A stretch of 64,000 bases of DNA from Pseudonocardia sp. ICBG1293 (GTDB lineage Bacteria > Actinomycetota > Actinomycetes > Mycobacteriales > Pseudonocardiaceae). Where the stretch lies: NCBI RefSeq assembly GCF_020131355.1, contig NZ_JAHLEL010000014.1, forward strand, positions 1-64,000, read 5' to 3'. The notes beneath the pieces are model-generated. The model made no database searches and had not been told where the DNA came from. It saw only the letters and a program-made list of their open reading frames with translations. Within the stretch, counting starts at the first letter, position 1; each line of letters opens with the position of its first letter. The position numbers were made by a program, and so were the translations under genes. Of the stretch, positions 34,845-42,227 are shown one piece after another.

Positions 34845-35825
34845 GAGCGTCCGGCAGTAGAGGTGGCCGTGTGTCGGTGTTGGTAGAGACACGGACCTGC
34901 AAGTGATCATGGGATTGCTGATGTCCTGATGGTCGCCTGGAGGGTCCGTGCCTCTATTGCCAGAATCGCTGATCGACCCCCTCTGGGTCGAGTTCGCTGC
35001 CCTGATCGAGGCAGAGCGGCGCCCGGAGTTCGACCCGGCCCATCCGTGGGGATGTCACCGCCGCCGGATCCCCGACCGCCTGGTGTTCGAGCACGTGCTC
35101 GCGGCGTTGGTGCACGGCAGCGGCTACGAACGCATCGCCACCCCCGGCTGCTCGGACCGCACGATCCGCCGCCGTCTCGCCCAGTGGGCCGCCGCCGGCG
35201 TCGGGGAGCAGGTCCTTCGGGCCGCGCTGGCCGGCTATGACCAGATGATCGGTCTCGACCTCGACGATCTGTCTGCCGACGGAGCGATCACCAAGGCTCC
35301 CTGCGGTGGCGAGGTCGCCGGCTGTAACCCGGTCGACCGGGGCAAACAGGGCACCAAACGCTCCGTGGTCTGCGACGGTGCGGGGATCCCGCTGCACCTG
35401 ATCAGCGCCCGCGCCAATGACCACGACTCGCCGTTGCTGAAACCGACCCTGATCGGGATCTACGACATGATCGGGCCGCTGCCCGAGCGACCGTGCCTGC
35501 ACCTGGACCGGGGCTATGACTCAGGCAAGACCCGCGATCTGCTCGAACGACTCGGGTTCGACGCACAGATCGCCACCAAGGGCCGGCCCGCCCCGATCCA
35601 GGTCGGTAAGCGGTGGCCGGTCGAGCGCACCCATTCCTGGATGAACGGCTACGGCAAGCTGCGCCGGTTCACCGATCGCCGGAAGATCATCGTCGAGTTC
35701 TACCTCAACCTCGCCGCCGCGCTCACCGTGATCCGCCGGCTGATCAACCGTGCCCGCAGCCGCTACCGCTGGACAACCCGACCCACGACCCGTCGACTCC
35801 GATAACCATCAATCGCCGGACGCTC
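34845..35825 (+). mobile_element. IS5-type element C (981 bp)
   Basis: Terminal inverted repeats GAGCGTCCGGC (11 bp, perfect), flanked by TAA at 34842-34844 and 35826-35828. It encodes one transposase (34948-35805) clearly related to, but different from, that of element B. It shares its left TAA with MITE copy 1 and its right TAA with B2. Confidence 0.9.
34948..35805 (+). CDS. IS5-family transposase of element C
   Basis: The 285-residue DDE transposase has WGCHRRRIPDRLVFEHVLAALVHG, SADGAITKAPCGGE (Asp), HLDRGYDSGKTRDLLERLG (Asp) and PVERTHSWMNGYGKLRRFTDRRK (Glu). GTG 34948 follows GGAGGG. It is a diverged paralogue of the element B transposase with the same domain order and probably intact. 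Confidence 0.92.
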   Translation: MPLLPESLIDPLWVEFAALIEAERRPEFDPAHPWGCHRRRIPDRLVFEHVLAALVHGSGYERIATPGCSDRTIRRRLAQWAAAGVGEQVLRAALAGYDQMIGLDLDDLSADGAITKAPCGGEVAGCNPVDRGKQGTKRSVVCDGAGIPLHLISARANDHDSPLLKPTLIGIYDMIGPLPERPCLHLDRGYDSGKTRDLLERLGFDAQIATKGRPAPIQVGKRWPVERTHSWMNGYGKLRRFTDRRKIIVEFYLNLAAALTVIRRLINRARSRYRWTTRPTTRRLR

Positions 35826-35828
35826 TAA

Positions 35829-36808
35829 GAGGTCGCGCGGATTGGTCACAGCTTGGCCGCGGTCGAGTGTCTGGGGGCGAGGGCGGGTACGGGCCTGCCG
35901 ATCATGAAGTTATCTACGCTTCGTGATCGTCTGGAGGCCGCGTGCCCACCCTGCCATCATGGCTGACCGAGCCGTTGTGGGACCAGTTCACCGCGCTGCT
36001 GCCTCATCGAGACGAGTTCGATCCCACCCATCCGCTGGGCTGCCATCGCCGCCGGATCGCGGATCGGATCGTGTTCGACAAGCTCCTGCAGGTACTGCGG
36101 TTCGGCTGCTCGTATGAGGGCATCGCTGACAGCACCTGCTCGGCGACCACCATCCGCGATCGTCGTGACGAGTGGATCAGGCTCGGGGTCTTCGCCCAGC
36201 TGCGTCGGATCGTCCTGGACGCCTACGACCGCATCGTCGGTCTGCTGCTGCACGACATCGCCGTCGATGGCGCCATCACCAAGGCCCCCGGCGGCGGCGA
36301 GGTCGCCGGTCCGTCGCCGGTGGACCGGCGCAAACAGGGTATGAAACGTTCGGTGCTCGTCGAGGGATACGGCATCCCGCTGGGCCGAGTCCTGGCCGGA
36401 GCCAACCGGCACGACTCCCCGCTACTGGGCCCCACCCTCGACCGCCTCGATGCTCTCGGCCCGCTGCCCGACGACATCACCGTGCACCTCGACGCCGGCT
36501 ATGACTCCGGCAAGACCCGCGACACGCTGGCCGAACGAGGCCTGCACGGCGAGATCGCGCACAAGGGTGAGAAAGCGCCGATCCAGGCCACCCGCCGCTG
36601 GCACGTCGAGCGGACCAACGCTTGGCACAACAGCTTCAACCGGCTGCAGCGCTGCTACGAACGACGAGAAATCGTCGTCGACGCGTTCTTCGACCTCGCC
36701 GACACGATCGTCACACTCCGTAGCTTGATTCGGCAGGCCTGGACCACACACCGCTGGAACGCCCGACCTGCACGACGTCCATGATCACCAACCAATCCGC
36801 GCGACCTC
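35829..36808 (+). mobile_element. IS5-type element B, copy 2 (980 bp)
   Basis: Same 18-bp terminal repeats, length and orientation as copy 1, flanked by TAA at 35826-35828 and 36809-36811. After its right TAA the interrupted transposase of element A resumes. Identity of the two copies implies recent duplication or gene conversion. Confidence 0.92.
35942..36784 (+). CDS. IS5-family transposase of element B2
   Basis: It encodes the same 280-residue DDE transposase as 33851-34693, with VDGAITKAPGGGE, HLDAGYDSGKTRDTL and HVERTNAWHNSFN supplying the triad. Start GTG after CTGGAGG. With two identical intact copies in one locus, transposase supply for element B and possibly for the MITE is likely. 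Confidence 0.93.
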   Translation: MPTLPSWLTEPLWDQFTALLPHRDEFDPTHPLGCHRRRIADRIVFDKLLQVLRFGCSYEGIADSTCSATTIRDRRDEWIRLGVFAQLRRIVLDAYDRIVGLLLHDIAVDGAITKAPGGGEVAGPSPVDRRKQGMKRSVLVEGYGIPLGRVLAGANRHDSPLLGPTLDRLDALGPLPDDITVHLDAGYDSGKTRDTLAERGLHGEIAHKGEKAPIQATRRWHVERTNAWHNSFNRLQRCYERREIVVDAFFDLADTIVTLRSLIRQAWTTHRWNARPARRP

Positions 36809-36809
36809 T

Positions 36810-37094
36810 AAGGCCTACTCCTCACGCGCCATCCGCGCCCACCTGCGCGGACGACGGATCGTCGCGGTCATCCCGGAGCCGGCTGACCAGCAGGGACACC
36901 GGAAACGACGCGGCACACGCGGCGGTCGACCACCGGCGTTCGACCGGGTCGACTACCGCGGCCGCAACGTCGTCGAACGCGGGTTCTGCGAGGTCAAGCA
37001 GTGGCGCGGCCTCGCGACCCGCTACGACAAACTCGCCCTGACCTACCGCGGCGGAGTTGCACTGAAGGCCATCGTCACCTGGTTGCGCACTTTA
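36810..37094 (+). pseudogene. 3' part of element A transposase
   Basis: Resumes as K-AYSSRAIRAHLRGRRIVAVIPEP, then FDRVDYRGRNVVERGFCEVKQWRG (catalytic Glu region) and ATRYDKLALTYRGGVALKAIVTWLRTL. Joined to the 5' part across one TAA, it reads ...RADK-AYSSRAIR in frame, proving the split. Its natural end is interrupted again by MITE copy 2; after removal it would read LRTLGDTP and stop at the TAG of the flanking CTAG. Confidence 0.85.
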
Positions 37095-37215
37095 GAGGTC
37101 ATTTCAGAACGAGGTCGACGTGTCTGTTGTAGACGACAAGCGGCTATCTGACCTGCCGTTTGATCTGTCGTCGAGGGGTCAATGGAAACTCGACAAGTCG
37201 TTCTGAAACGACCTC
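37095..37215 (-). mobile_element. MITE copy 2 (121 bp, inverted)
   Basis: The exact reverse complement of the 121-bp MITE at 34721, flanked by TTA at 37092-37094 and 37216-37218, so the target rule is TNA. It sits 11 bp inside the right end of element A and splits the last codons of its transposase. Confidence 0.88.
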
Positions 37216-37229
37216 TTAGGAGACACGCC

Positions 37230-38747
37230 CTAGTAGTCCTCGTGCCAGGCCCGGCCGTCGCGCTCGATGAGCGCGGTGGCCGAGGCCGGGCCGTGGCTTC
37301 CCGCGGTGTAGGGGCGCGGCCGCTGGTCGGTGGCCTCCCAGGTCCGCAGGATCGGCTCGGCCCACCGCCACGCGGCCTCGATCTCGTCGCGGCGCATGAA
37401 CAGGGTCGGGTTGCCCCGCAGCACGTCCATCAGCAGCCGCTCGTAGGCGTCGGGCAGCCGGTCGCCGAAGGTGCGGGCGAAGCTCAGGTCCAGCGGTGCC
37501 GGGATCGGGCGGATCCCGCCGGGGCCGGGCTGCTTGGCCGTCATGTGCAGGCGGACGCCCTCGTCGGGCTGCAGCCGCAGGACGAGCCGGTTGGCCGGGA
37601 TCTCCTCGCCGAACGCGGGGAAGATCGAGTGCGGGACCGGTTTGAACTGCACCACGATCTCCGACGCGTGGGTCGCGAGCCGCTTGCCGGTGCGCAGGTA
37701 GAACGGCACCCCGGCCCAGCGCCAGTTCGCGACCTCGGCACGCAGGGCCACGAAGGTCTCGGTGGAGGAGCGCTCCCGCTCGCGCGGTGTCCCGGCCCGC
37801 GACTCGGCCAGCTCGGTGGCGTAGCCGGGCACCGCGGTGCCGTCGACCAGGCCCTCGGCGTACTGCCCGCGCACCGTGTCGCGCACGACGTCGGGCCCGT
37901 CGAGCGGCCGCAGCGACTGCAGGACCTTCAGCTTCTCGTCGCGCACCCCCTCGCCGTCGATCTTGGCGGGCGGCTCCATGGCGACCAGGCAGAGCAGCTG
38001 CAGCAGGTGGTTCTGCACCATGTCGCGCAGCGCGCCGGAGCCGTCGTAGTAGTCGGCCCGGTTCCCGACGCCGATCGACTCGGCGACGGTGATCTGGACG
38101 TGGTCGATCTGGCCCGCGTTCCACAGCGGCTCGAACAGGGAGTTGCCGAAGCGCAGGACCAGCAGGTTCTGCACGGTCTCCTTACCGAGGTAGTGGTCGA
38201 TCCGGTAGATCTGCTCCTCGGCGAAGACCGAGCCGACCTCGTCGTTGATCGCCTGCGCCGAGGCCAGGTCGGTCCCGAGCGGTTTCTCCAGCACCACCCG
38301 GGTGCGGTCGTCCACGATGCCGGCGGCCGCGCTGCCGACACAGATCCGGCCGAACAGCTGCGGGGCGGAGGCGAGGTAGAGGACGCGGGTGCGGCCCGGC
38401 GCGGGCGGACCGATGAGGTCCGCGAGCCGGGACCAGTCGTCGTCGGCGACGTCGAGGGTCACGTGGTGCAGCCGGTCCAGGAAGCGCCGGTGCTGCGCGT
38501 CGTCGGCGCAGGCGTCGGGACCGGCCCAGCGCGGCGCGGTGCGTCGCAGCTCGGAGTCCACCTTGTCGCGGTAGCCGGGGTCGTCGAGCCCGGAGCGGGA
38601 CACGGCGACGATGCGGGTGTCGGCGGCGAGCTGGCCGTCGCGGTCGCGGAGGTAGAGCGCGGGCAGCAGCTTGCGCATCGCGAGGTCGCCGGTGCCGCCG
38701 AACACGACGACGTCGGCGGGGTCCATGACGGGAAGGGGGTGCGGCAC
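37230..38747 (-). CDS. zwf: Glucose-6-phosphate dehydrogenase
   Basis: A 505-residue G6PDH: DVVVFGGTGDLAMRKLLPALY (NADP fingerprint), VVLEKPLGTD, and RIDHYLGKETVQN with the catalytic His, then FEPLWNAGQIDHVQITVAE and FYLRTGKRLA. It oxidises glucose-6-P to the lactone, feeding the pentose-phosphate and Entner-Doudoroff routes (edd and eda are nearby). GTG 38747 is chosen because GAGGAG precedes it; ATG 38726 has no site. The TAG stop lies within the CTAG at the mobile-element boundary and was probably shared with the convergent lacI before insertion. Confidence 0.93.
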   Translation of the reverse strand: MPHPLPVMDPADVVVFGGTGDLAMRKLLPALYLRDRDGQLAADTRIVAVSRSGLDDPGYRDKVDSELRRTAPRWAGPDACADDAQHRRFLDRLHHVTLDVADDDWSRLADLIGPPAPGRTRVLYLASAPQLFGRICVGSAAAGIVDDRTRVVLEKPLGTDLASAQAINDEVGSVFAEEQIYRIDHYLGKETVQNLLVLRFGNSLFEPLWNAGQIDHVQITVAESIGVGNRADYYDGSGALRDMVQNHLLQLLCLVAMEPPAKIDGEGVRDEKLKVLQSLRPLDGPDVVRDTVRGQYAEGLVDGTAVPGYATELAESRAGTPRERERSSTETFVALRAEVANWRWAGVPFYLRTGKRLATHASEIVVQFKPVPHSIFPAFGEEIPANRLVLRLQPDEGVRLHMTAKQPGPGGIRPIPAPLDLSFARTFGDRLPDAYERLLMDVLRGNPTLFMRRDEIEAAWRWAEPILRTWEATDQRPRPYTAGSHGPASATALIERDGRAWHEDY

Positions 38748-38800
38748 GAGCCGGTCTCCTCGGTAGGCGAACGGGCGCGGGTCGAGCGGTGCCAGGCCCA

Positions 38801-38846
38801 CGAACGGGCACTTCCGTACTGTACCGATTCCGTTCGGCTCGCGAAA
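38801..38846 (-). promoter_or_regulatory. Probable zwf promoter with dyad
   Basis: On the minus strand TTTCGC (38841-38846) and TACAGT (38818-38823) are 17 bp apart and fit -35/-10. CGAACGG (38801-38807) and CCGTTCG (38830-38836) form a 7-bp inverted repeat around the -10, a possible operator. It lies in the 116-bp gap after galK, so zwf can be expressed separately. Confidence 0.45.
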
Positions 38847-38863
38847 GGCGGAAGGGGGTGCGG

Positions 38864-40000
38864 TCAGGCCAGCCGGCCCGCCCCGTCCGACGGGGTCCCG
38901 GGGAACACCACCGGATCGGCCCAGCCGCGCTGGGCGTAGGCCTCGCGGACCGACGCCGTGACCGCGGCCGCCGCGTCGGCCTCGACCAGCGCGATCACGC
39001 ACCCGCCGAAGCCGCCACCGGTCATCCGTGCGCCGGTCGCGCCGCCGTCCCTGGCCGCCTCGACGGCCACGTCGACGTGCGGCACGGTGATCTCGAAGTC
39101 CTCGCGCATCGAGGTGTGCGAGGCGTCGAGCAGCGGCCCGATGGCCCGCGGGTCGGCACCGCCGGAGAGCAGCCGCACGGTCTCGAGGACCCGGGCGTTC
39201 TCGGTCACGACGTGCCGGGCCCGCCGCCGGATCCGCGGGTCGGTGATCCGGGACAGGTCCTCGGTGTCGGCGTCGCGCAGGGCCGGGACGCCCAGGGCGG
39301 CGGCCGCGGCCTCGCAGTCCGCGCGCCGGGCGCCGTACTCGCCCGAGGCGTGCGCGTGCGGTGCCCGGGTGTCGACGACCAGCAGCTCCAGGCCGTGTGC
39401 CGGCAGGTCGAAGGGCACCAGCGCGACGGTGTCGTCACGGGTGTCGAGGAACACCAGCCGCCCGGCGCGGCCGTGCATCGAGGCCATCTGGTCCATCCCG
39501 CCGGTCGGGGCGCCCACGAACTCGTTCTCCGCGCGCCGGGCGATCCGGGCGAGCGTGGTCGGGTCCACGTCGGCCCCGGCGAGGCCGGCGAGCGCGACAC
39601 CGACCGCGCACTCCACCGCCGCCGACGAGGACAGCCCCGCCCCGACCGGCACGTCGGAGTCCAGCTCCAGCTCGACCTCGCCCAGCGGGTAGCCGGCCTC
39701 CCGGAAGGCCCAGCAGGTCCCGGCGACGTAGGCGGCCCAGCCGGGCACCGCACCCGGGACGACGCCGGCCGCGGAGAACTCGACCACCTCGCCGGGCTCC
39801 TGCACCGACCGGACCCGGCTGCGCCCCCCGGACGCCGGCGCCGCGGCGACGACGGCCCGGTGCGGTAGCGCGAAGGGCAGCACGAACCCGTCGTTGTAGT
39901 CGGTGTGCTCGCCGATCAGGTTGACCCGCCCGGGGGCGAACCAGACCCCGGTCGGGGCCGCCCCGTGACGGGTGGCGAAGGCGTCGGCGACGGTGGACAT
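38864..40000 (-). CDS. galK: Galactokinase
   Basis: The 378-residue GHMP kinase shows the galactokinase signature GRVNLIGEHTDYNDGFVLP, the ATP loop PVGAGLSSSAAVECAVG, GGMDQMASMHG with the catalytic Asp, and GARMTGGGFGGCVIALV at the C-terminus. It phosphorylates galactose at C1. Start ATG 40000 after GGAG. No galT or galE lies in the window; the upstream spacer has a 10-bp tandem repeat. Confidence 0.93.
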   Translation of the reverse strand: MSTVADAFATRHGAAPTGVWFAPGRVNLIGEHTDYNDGFVLPFALPHRAVVAAAPASGGRSRVRSVQEPGEVVEFSAAGVVPGAVPGWAAYVAGTCWAFREAGYPLGEVELELDSDVPVGAGLSSSAAVECAVGVALAGLAGADVDPTTLARIARRAENEFVGAPTGGMDQMASMHGRAGRLVFLDTRDDTVALVPFDLPAHGLELLVVDTRAPHAHASGEYGARRADCEAAAAALGVPALRDADTEDLSRITDPRIRRRARHVVTENARVLETVRLLSGGADPRAIGPLLDASHTSMREDFEITVPHVDVAVEAARDGGATGARMTGGGFGGCVIALVEADAAAAVTASVREAYAQRGWADPVVFPGTPSDGAGRLA

Positions 40001-40025
40001 GGCAGCTCCGGTCGTACTGGTGCGT

Positions 40026-40077
40026 GGTCGGTGGAGGTCGGTGGAGATCGGTGGAGATCGGTGGCGGTGGCGGTGGC
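40026..40077. repeat. Short tandem repeat upstream of galK
   Basis: Four 10-bp units of GRTCGGTGGM (40026-40065) run into GGTGGC hexamers up to 40077. The array begins 26 bp before the galK start and about 80 bp before the divergent acetyltransferase. Copy number could vary and affect either promoter. Confidence 0.75.
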
Positions 40078-40157
40078 GGTTCGGCCGGGGGCGGGTGGCC
40101 GGGGGCGCGGGCACGGTAGCCGACCCCGGGGACGGTGGTCGGGGGCGCCGGGGCACG

Positions 40158-40904
40158 ATGGCGGCCGTGCCCGACGCCCCCGACCCCCTCGACACCGCCC
40201 TGGCCGACCCGGTGACCTCCGCCCTGCGCGGCCGGCTGCGCGGCTTCGGCGCGGTCCGCGGGGCCGCCGTGCGCTTCGACCCGCAGGTCTCGCCGTTCGG
40301 GGCACTCCCGCTCGACCGGGACGGACGCGGCAGCGCCGGCGACTGGGCCGACCTCGCGGCGCTGTGCGTGCCGGGTGGTGAGGTGGTCGTGGTGCGCGCC
40401 GGCGACGGGCCGCCCCGGATCCCGGCGGGCTGGGACCTGCTGCGCGCGTTCCCCGGGGTGCAGATGGACGGCTCCGCGGTGGCGGGTGCGACCGCCGACG
40501 ACGTCGTCGAGCTGGGCCCGGCGGACCGCGCGGAGATGGCCGAGCTCACCGCGCGTACCCGGCCGGGGCCGTGGCTGGCGCGCACCGCCGAGCTGGGCCG
40601 CTACCTCGGGGTCCGGCACGAGGGCAGGCTGGTCGCGATGGCGGGGGAGCGCATGCGTCTCGGCGGCCCCGGTGCCGCGGGGGCGACCGAGATCAGCGCG
40701 GTCTGCACCGACCCGCTGTTCCGGGGCCGGGGCCTGGCCCGTCGGCTGGTCGACGCCGTCGCCGCCGGGATCGTGGCCCGCGGCGAGCGCCCAATCCTGC
40801 ACGCGGCCGCCGACAACCACGGCGCCGTCCGGCTCTACCGGGCGATGGGGTTCACCGTGTCGCGCGCGATGCGGTTCGACCTGCTCCGCGTCCCGCACGG
40901 CTGA
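40158..40904 (+). CDS. GNAT-family N-acetyltransferase
   Basis: A 248-residue protein whose C-terminal half is a GNAT domain: GVRHEGRLVAMAGERM, ISAVCTDPLFRGRGLARRLVDAVAAGI (acetyl-CoA binding R/Q-x-x-G-x-G/A loop) and LHAAADNHGAVRLYRAMGF. The N-terminal half resembles FR47-like proteins with a degenerate first GNAT fold. Substrate unknown. ATG 40158 is preferred to an internal GTG nine bases later. Its stop is 5 bases from the stop of the convergent ROK gene. Confidence 0.8.
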   Translation: MAAVPDAPDPLDTALADPVTSALRGRLRGFGAVRGAAVRFDPQVSPFGALPLDRDGRGSAGDWADLAALCVPGGEVVVVRAGDGPPRIPAGWDLLRAFPGVQMDGSAVAGATADDVVELGPADRAEMAELTARTRPGPWLARTAELGRYLGVRHEGRLVAMAGERMRLGGPGAAGATEISAVCTDPLFRGRGLARRLVDAVAAGIVARGERPILHAAADNHGAVRLYRAMGFTVSRAMRFDLLRVPHG

Positions 40905-40909
40905 ACGGC

Positions 40910-42088
40910 TCAGGCCGACAGGGCGGCGTCGACGGAGCCGGGGGAGAGCACCTCGTCGAGCACCAGGATCGCGCAGCCCATCACACCGGAACGGCCGCTG
41001 AGCAGACCCGGCTCGATGCGCAGGTTCTGCGTGGCCGCGGCCATCGAGCGCCGGTAGATCGCCTCCCGCACACCCGCGACGAGCGGGTCGAACGCCCCGA
41101 CCAGGTCCCCGCCGATCGCGACCAGCGCGGGGTTGACCAGGTTCACGGCGGCGGCGAGCACCTCGCCGAGCCGGCGCCCGGCGATGCGCACGAGCCGGAC
41201 CGCGTCCGGGTCACCCTGCTTGACCAGCGCGACGACGTCGGCGATCCCGGTGACCGGCTGCCCGCAGTCGGCGAGGTCGCGGACCAGGGCCCGGCCCGAG
41301 GCGAGCACCTCCAGGCAGTCGATGTTGCCGCAGCCGCAGCCGATGCCCGGACCGTCGTGGACCGGGGTGTGCCCGATCTCGCCCGCCGCGCCCCAGGCGC
41401 CGCGCTGGAGCACCCCGCCGCAGACGAGCCCGGCGCCGACCCCGGACCCGATCTTGACCATCAACAGGTCGTCGACGTCGGGATGCGCGTCGTGCTCGGC
41501 CAGGGCCATGACGTTCACGTCGTTGTCGACCAGCACCGGGGCCGGGAAGCGTGCGGTCAGCAGCGGCGGCAGCGCGATCCGCTCCCATCCGGGCAGCGCG
41601 GGGACTCCCACCGACCAGCCCCGGGCGCCGTCGACGGTGCCCGGGATGGACAACCCGATGCCGCGGATCGTCGCGTCGTCCACCCCCGCGGTGAGCAGCA
41701 GCTTCTCCAGCCGGATCACCGCCTCCGACATCAGGTGCTCCGGCCCGGCGGAGGCGGGGATGTCGACGACCTCCTCCGCGAGCACGGCGCCGGACAGGTC
41801 GCACACGGCGGCCTTGGACCGGCTGACCCCGACCGACAGCGCCAGGACGGTGCCGCCCGCGGCGTTGAACTCCAGGCGCGCGGCGGGTCGCCCGCCGGTC
41901 GCGGCGGCGCCGACCACCTCGGTGACCAGGCCGTCGGCGAGCAGCCGGTCGACGCGGGCGGCGACCGCGGTCCGGGACAGGCCGGTCTCGCGACCGATCT
42001 CGGTCCGGGTTCCGGCCACGCCGTCCCGGACCAGCCGGAAGATCTCGCCCGCCGTGGCGGGCGCGCTGGTCGGGGTGCGTCCTCGCAT
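40910..42088 (-). CDS. ROK-family transcriptional repressor
   Basis: A 392-residue ROK protein with an N-terminal winged helix (TRTEIGRETGLSRTAVAARVDRLLADGLVTE, residues about 27-57) and a sugar-kinase-like domain: VLVDNDVNVMALAEH, MVKIGSGVGAGLV, GEIGHTPV and the zinc motif CGCGNIDCLE. ROK repressors respond to sugars. It is divergent from edd-eda, whose promoter carries a dyad, so it is the best candidate regulator of the Entner-Doudoroff genes. Confidence 0.88.
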   Translation of the reverse strand: MRGRTPTSAPATAGEIFRLVRDGVAGTRTEIGRETGLSRTAVAARVDRLLADGLVTEVVGAAATGGRPAARLEFNAAGGTVLALSVGVSRSKAAVCDLSGAVLAEEVVDIPASAGPEHLMSEAVIRLEKLLLTAGVDDATIRGIGLSIPGTVDGARGWSVGVPALPGWERIALPPLLTARFPAPVLVDNDVNVMALAEHDAHPDVDDLLMVKIGSGVGAGLVCGGVLQRGAWGAAGEIGHTPVHDGPGIGCGCGNIDCLEVLASGRALVRDLADCGQPVTGIADVVALVKQGDPDAVRLVRIAGRRLGEVLAAAVNLVNPALVAIGGDLVGAFDPLVAGVREAIYRRSMAAATQNLRIEPGLLSGRSGVMGCAILVLDEVLSPGSVDAALSA

Positions 42089-42148
42089 TCATCCAGTGAA
42101 CCACAGGGCTTCGACCTGGTGAAACGCTGATGCCGTCTCACTAACGTC

Positions 42149-42186
42149 TTGTGGGTACATAAGTCAGTCGATAGAGTGCTTATCGA
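42149..42186 (+). promoter_or_regulatory. edd promoter with overlapping operator
   Basis: TTGTGG (42149-42154), a 17-bp spacer and TAGAGT (42172-42177) make a good promoter. TCGATA (42168-42173) and TATCGA (42181-42186) form a 19-bp inverted repeat covering the -10 and the expected start site. A repressor here would block edd-eda; the divergent ROK protein is the likely ligand-responsive factor. Confidence 0.65.
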
Positions 42187-42227
42187 ACGGTTCGCCACGT
42201 ACCCCACCACCTGGAGATCGACGCACC

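Larger units (their letters stand above)
33091..37229 (+). mobile_element. IS5-type element (A), split by nested insertions
   Basis: Left end GGCGCGTCTCCTAA and right end (reverse complement) GGCGTGTCTCCTAA are imperfect inverted repeats, flanked by CTAG at 33087-33090 and 37230-37233. Removing the inner elements leaves about 941 bp with one transposase, normal for IS5-type elements. Interior insertions are B1-MITE-C-B2 at a TAA (after 33737) and a second MITE at a TTA (37092-37094). The right CTAG holds the stop codons of both the element's transposase and host zwf. Confidence 0.85.

Noticed and set aside
33738..36808. Composite transposon with cargo genes between B1 and B2
   Set aside because: The interior holds only another IS5-type element and a MITE; no passenger gene is present.
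40026..40077. CRISPR array
   Set aside because: Units are 10 bp and contiguous without spacers; no cas genes are present anywhere in the window.
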